NCBI RefSeq assembly: GCF_913775425.1
Contig: NZ_CAJYIS010000020.1
Coordinates: forward strand, 1 to 42,217
Direction of reading: 5' to 3'
DNA from: an uncultured Enterococcus sp.
GTDB lineage: Bacteria; Bacillota; Bacilli; Lactobacillales; Enterococcaceae
Length of the DNA: 42,217 nt
Shown: one piece after another, positions 41,933 to 42,217 of the stretch
Numbering within the stretch: position 1 is the first letter of the stretch
How the letters are laid out: each line of letters begins with the position of its first letter
The notes under the pieces: model-generated
Seen by the model: the letters and a program-made list of their open reading frames with translations, nothing else
Databases searched by the model: none
Told to the model about the DNA's origin: nothing
Position numbers and translations under genes: made by a program

Positions 41933-42217
41933 AATATCCTTGTTGGAGATCGACTTGATTTTTTACTAGCTGTTTTGACTTTTTAAATTCAACTAGATTG
42001 GATAAAAAAATCTCCATAAATTTCGTTTCAAAATGCGGCGTATATCCAGAGATGTGGGGAGTGATCATTAAATTTGGGGTCGTCCACAGTGGATCATCTT
42101 GTGCTAGTGGTTCTGTAGCAGTGACATCAAGCGAAGCGAAGGCAAATTGTTCTTGAGTCAACGCGTGGATCAGATCACTTTCCACAACGCTCTCACCACG
42201 ACCAACGTTGAGAAAAG
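41931..42217 (-). CDS. D-2-hydroxyacid dehydrogenase, C-terminal part (cut by the window edge)
   Basis: The minus strand is open from the right edge to the stop at 41931, giving the last 95 residues of a D-isomer-specific 2-hydroxyacid dehydrogenase. Visible are the end of the NAD-binding domain (LNVGRGESVVESDLIHAL), the segment FASLDVTATEPLAQDDPLW and the active-site histidine in TPHISGYTPHF. The substrate cannot be assigned from this part; phosphoglycerate, hydroxyisocaproate or glyoxylate-type enzymes all share it. A GTG at 42185 is internal and not the start. The gene continues beyond the window. Confidence 0.88.
   Translation of the reverse strand, partial: FLNVGRGESVVESDLIHALTQEQFAFASLDVTATEPLAQDDPLWTTPNLMITPHISGYTPHFETKFMEIFLSNLVEFKKSKQLVKNQVDLQQGY

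Overview
The window is ordinary chromosome from a low-GC Gram-positive bacterium of the Lactobacillales, most likely an enterococcus or close relative. The reasons are: the gap-pgk-tpi-eno glycolytic block, the eight-gene atp operon in the order B-E-F-H-A-G-D-C with no atpI, the secG-esterase-rnr-smpB block, a DUF2969 gene (a family I know from Lactobacillales), comFA-comFC-hpf-secA-prfB-ftsEX, and liaF-liaS-liaR. Species cannot be fixed from the sequence alone.

Layout. 1-4.6 kb: lower glycolysis (gap, pgk, tpiA, eno), with a strong hairpin between gap and pgk and a separate promoter for eno. 4.7-9.2 kb: a DUF2187 protein, a small GNAT-like protein, then secG, a carboxylesterase, rnr and smpB. 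9.4-15.9 kb: the F1Fo ATP synthase operon, from a well-formed promoter to a clear terminator. 15.9-18.0 kb: a DUF1146 membrane protein, murA, an EpuA-like small membrane protein and yidD. 18.1-23.4 kb: a branched-chain amino-acid ABC transporter (livJ-livH-livM-livG-livF) and a CBS-CBS-ACT protein, behind a promoter flanked by CodY-like boxes. 23.4-24.1 kb: nested palindromes, a DUF2969 gene, tRNA-Tyr and tRNA-Gln. 24.1-26.2 kb: a 53-residue unknown, a GntR/UTRA regulator, a YigZ/IMPACT gene on the minus strand and an orphan PTS EIIB. 26.2-32.7 kb: comFA-comFC, hpf, secA and prfB, the last with its +1 programmed frameshift. 32.7-36.4 kb: ftsE-ftsX, der and an HU gene. 36.6-41.9 kb: mltG, greA, the LiaFSR cell-envelope stress system, a KtrA-type potassium-channel regulator and a HesB-like protein. 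The right edge cuts a minus-strand D-2-hydroxyacid dehydrogenase.

Most genes are growth-related housekeeping on the plus strand: central energy metabolism, envelope synthesis and stress sensing, protein export and translation quality control. No insertion sequence, prophage, CRISPR array, toxin-antitoxin or defence island was seen, and no gene-free stretch exceeds 300 bases. I did not find a convincing undescribed multi-gene system. The points worth a second look are regulatory or structural: the prfB recoding site, the CodY-like boxes and internal attenuator of the liv operon, the CBS-ACT protein attached to that operon, the nested palindromes at 23428-23524, several unassigned inverted repeats in leaders, and the lone EIIB protein.
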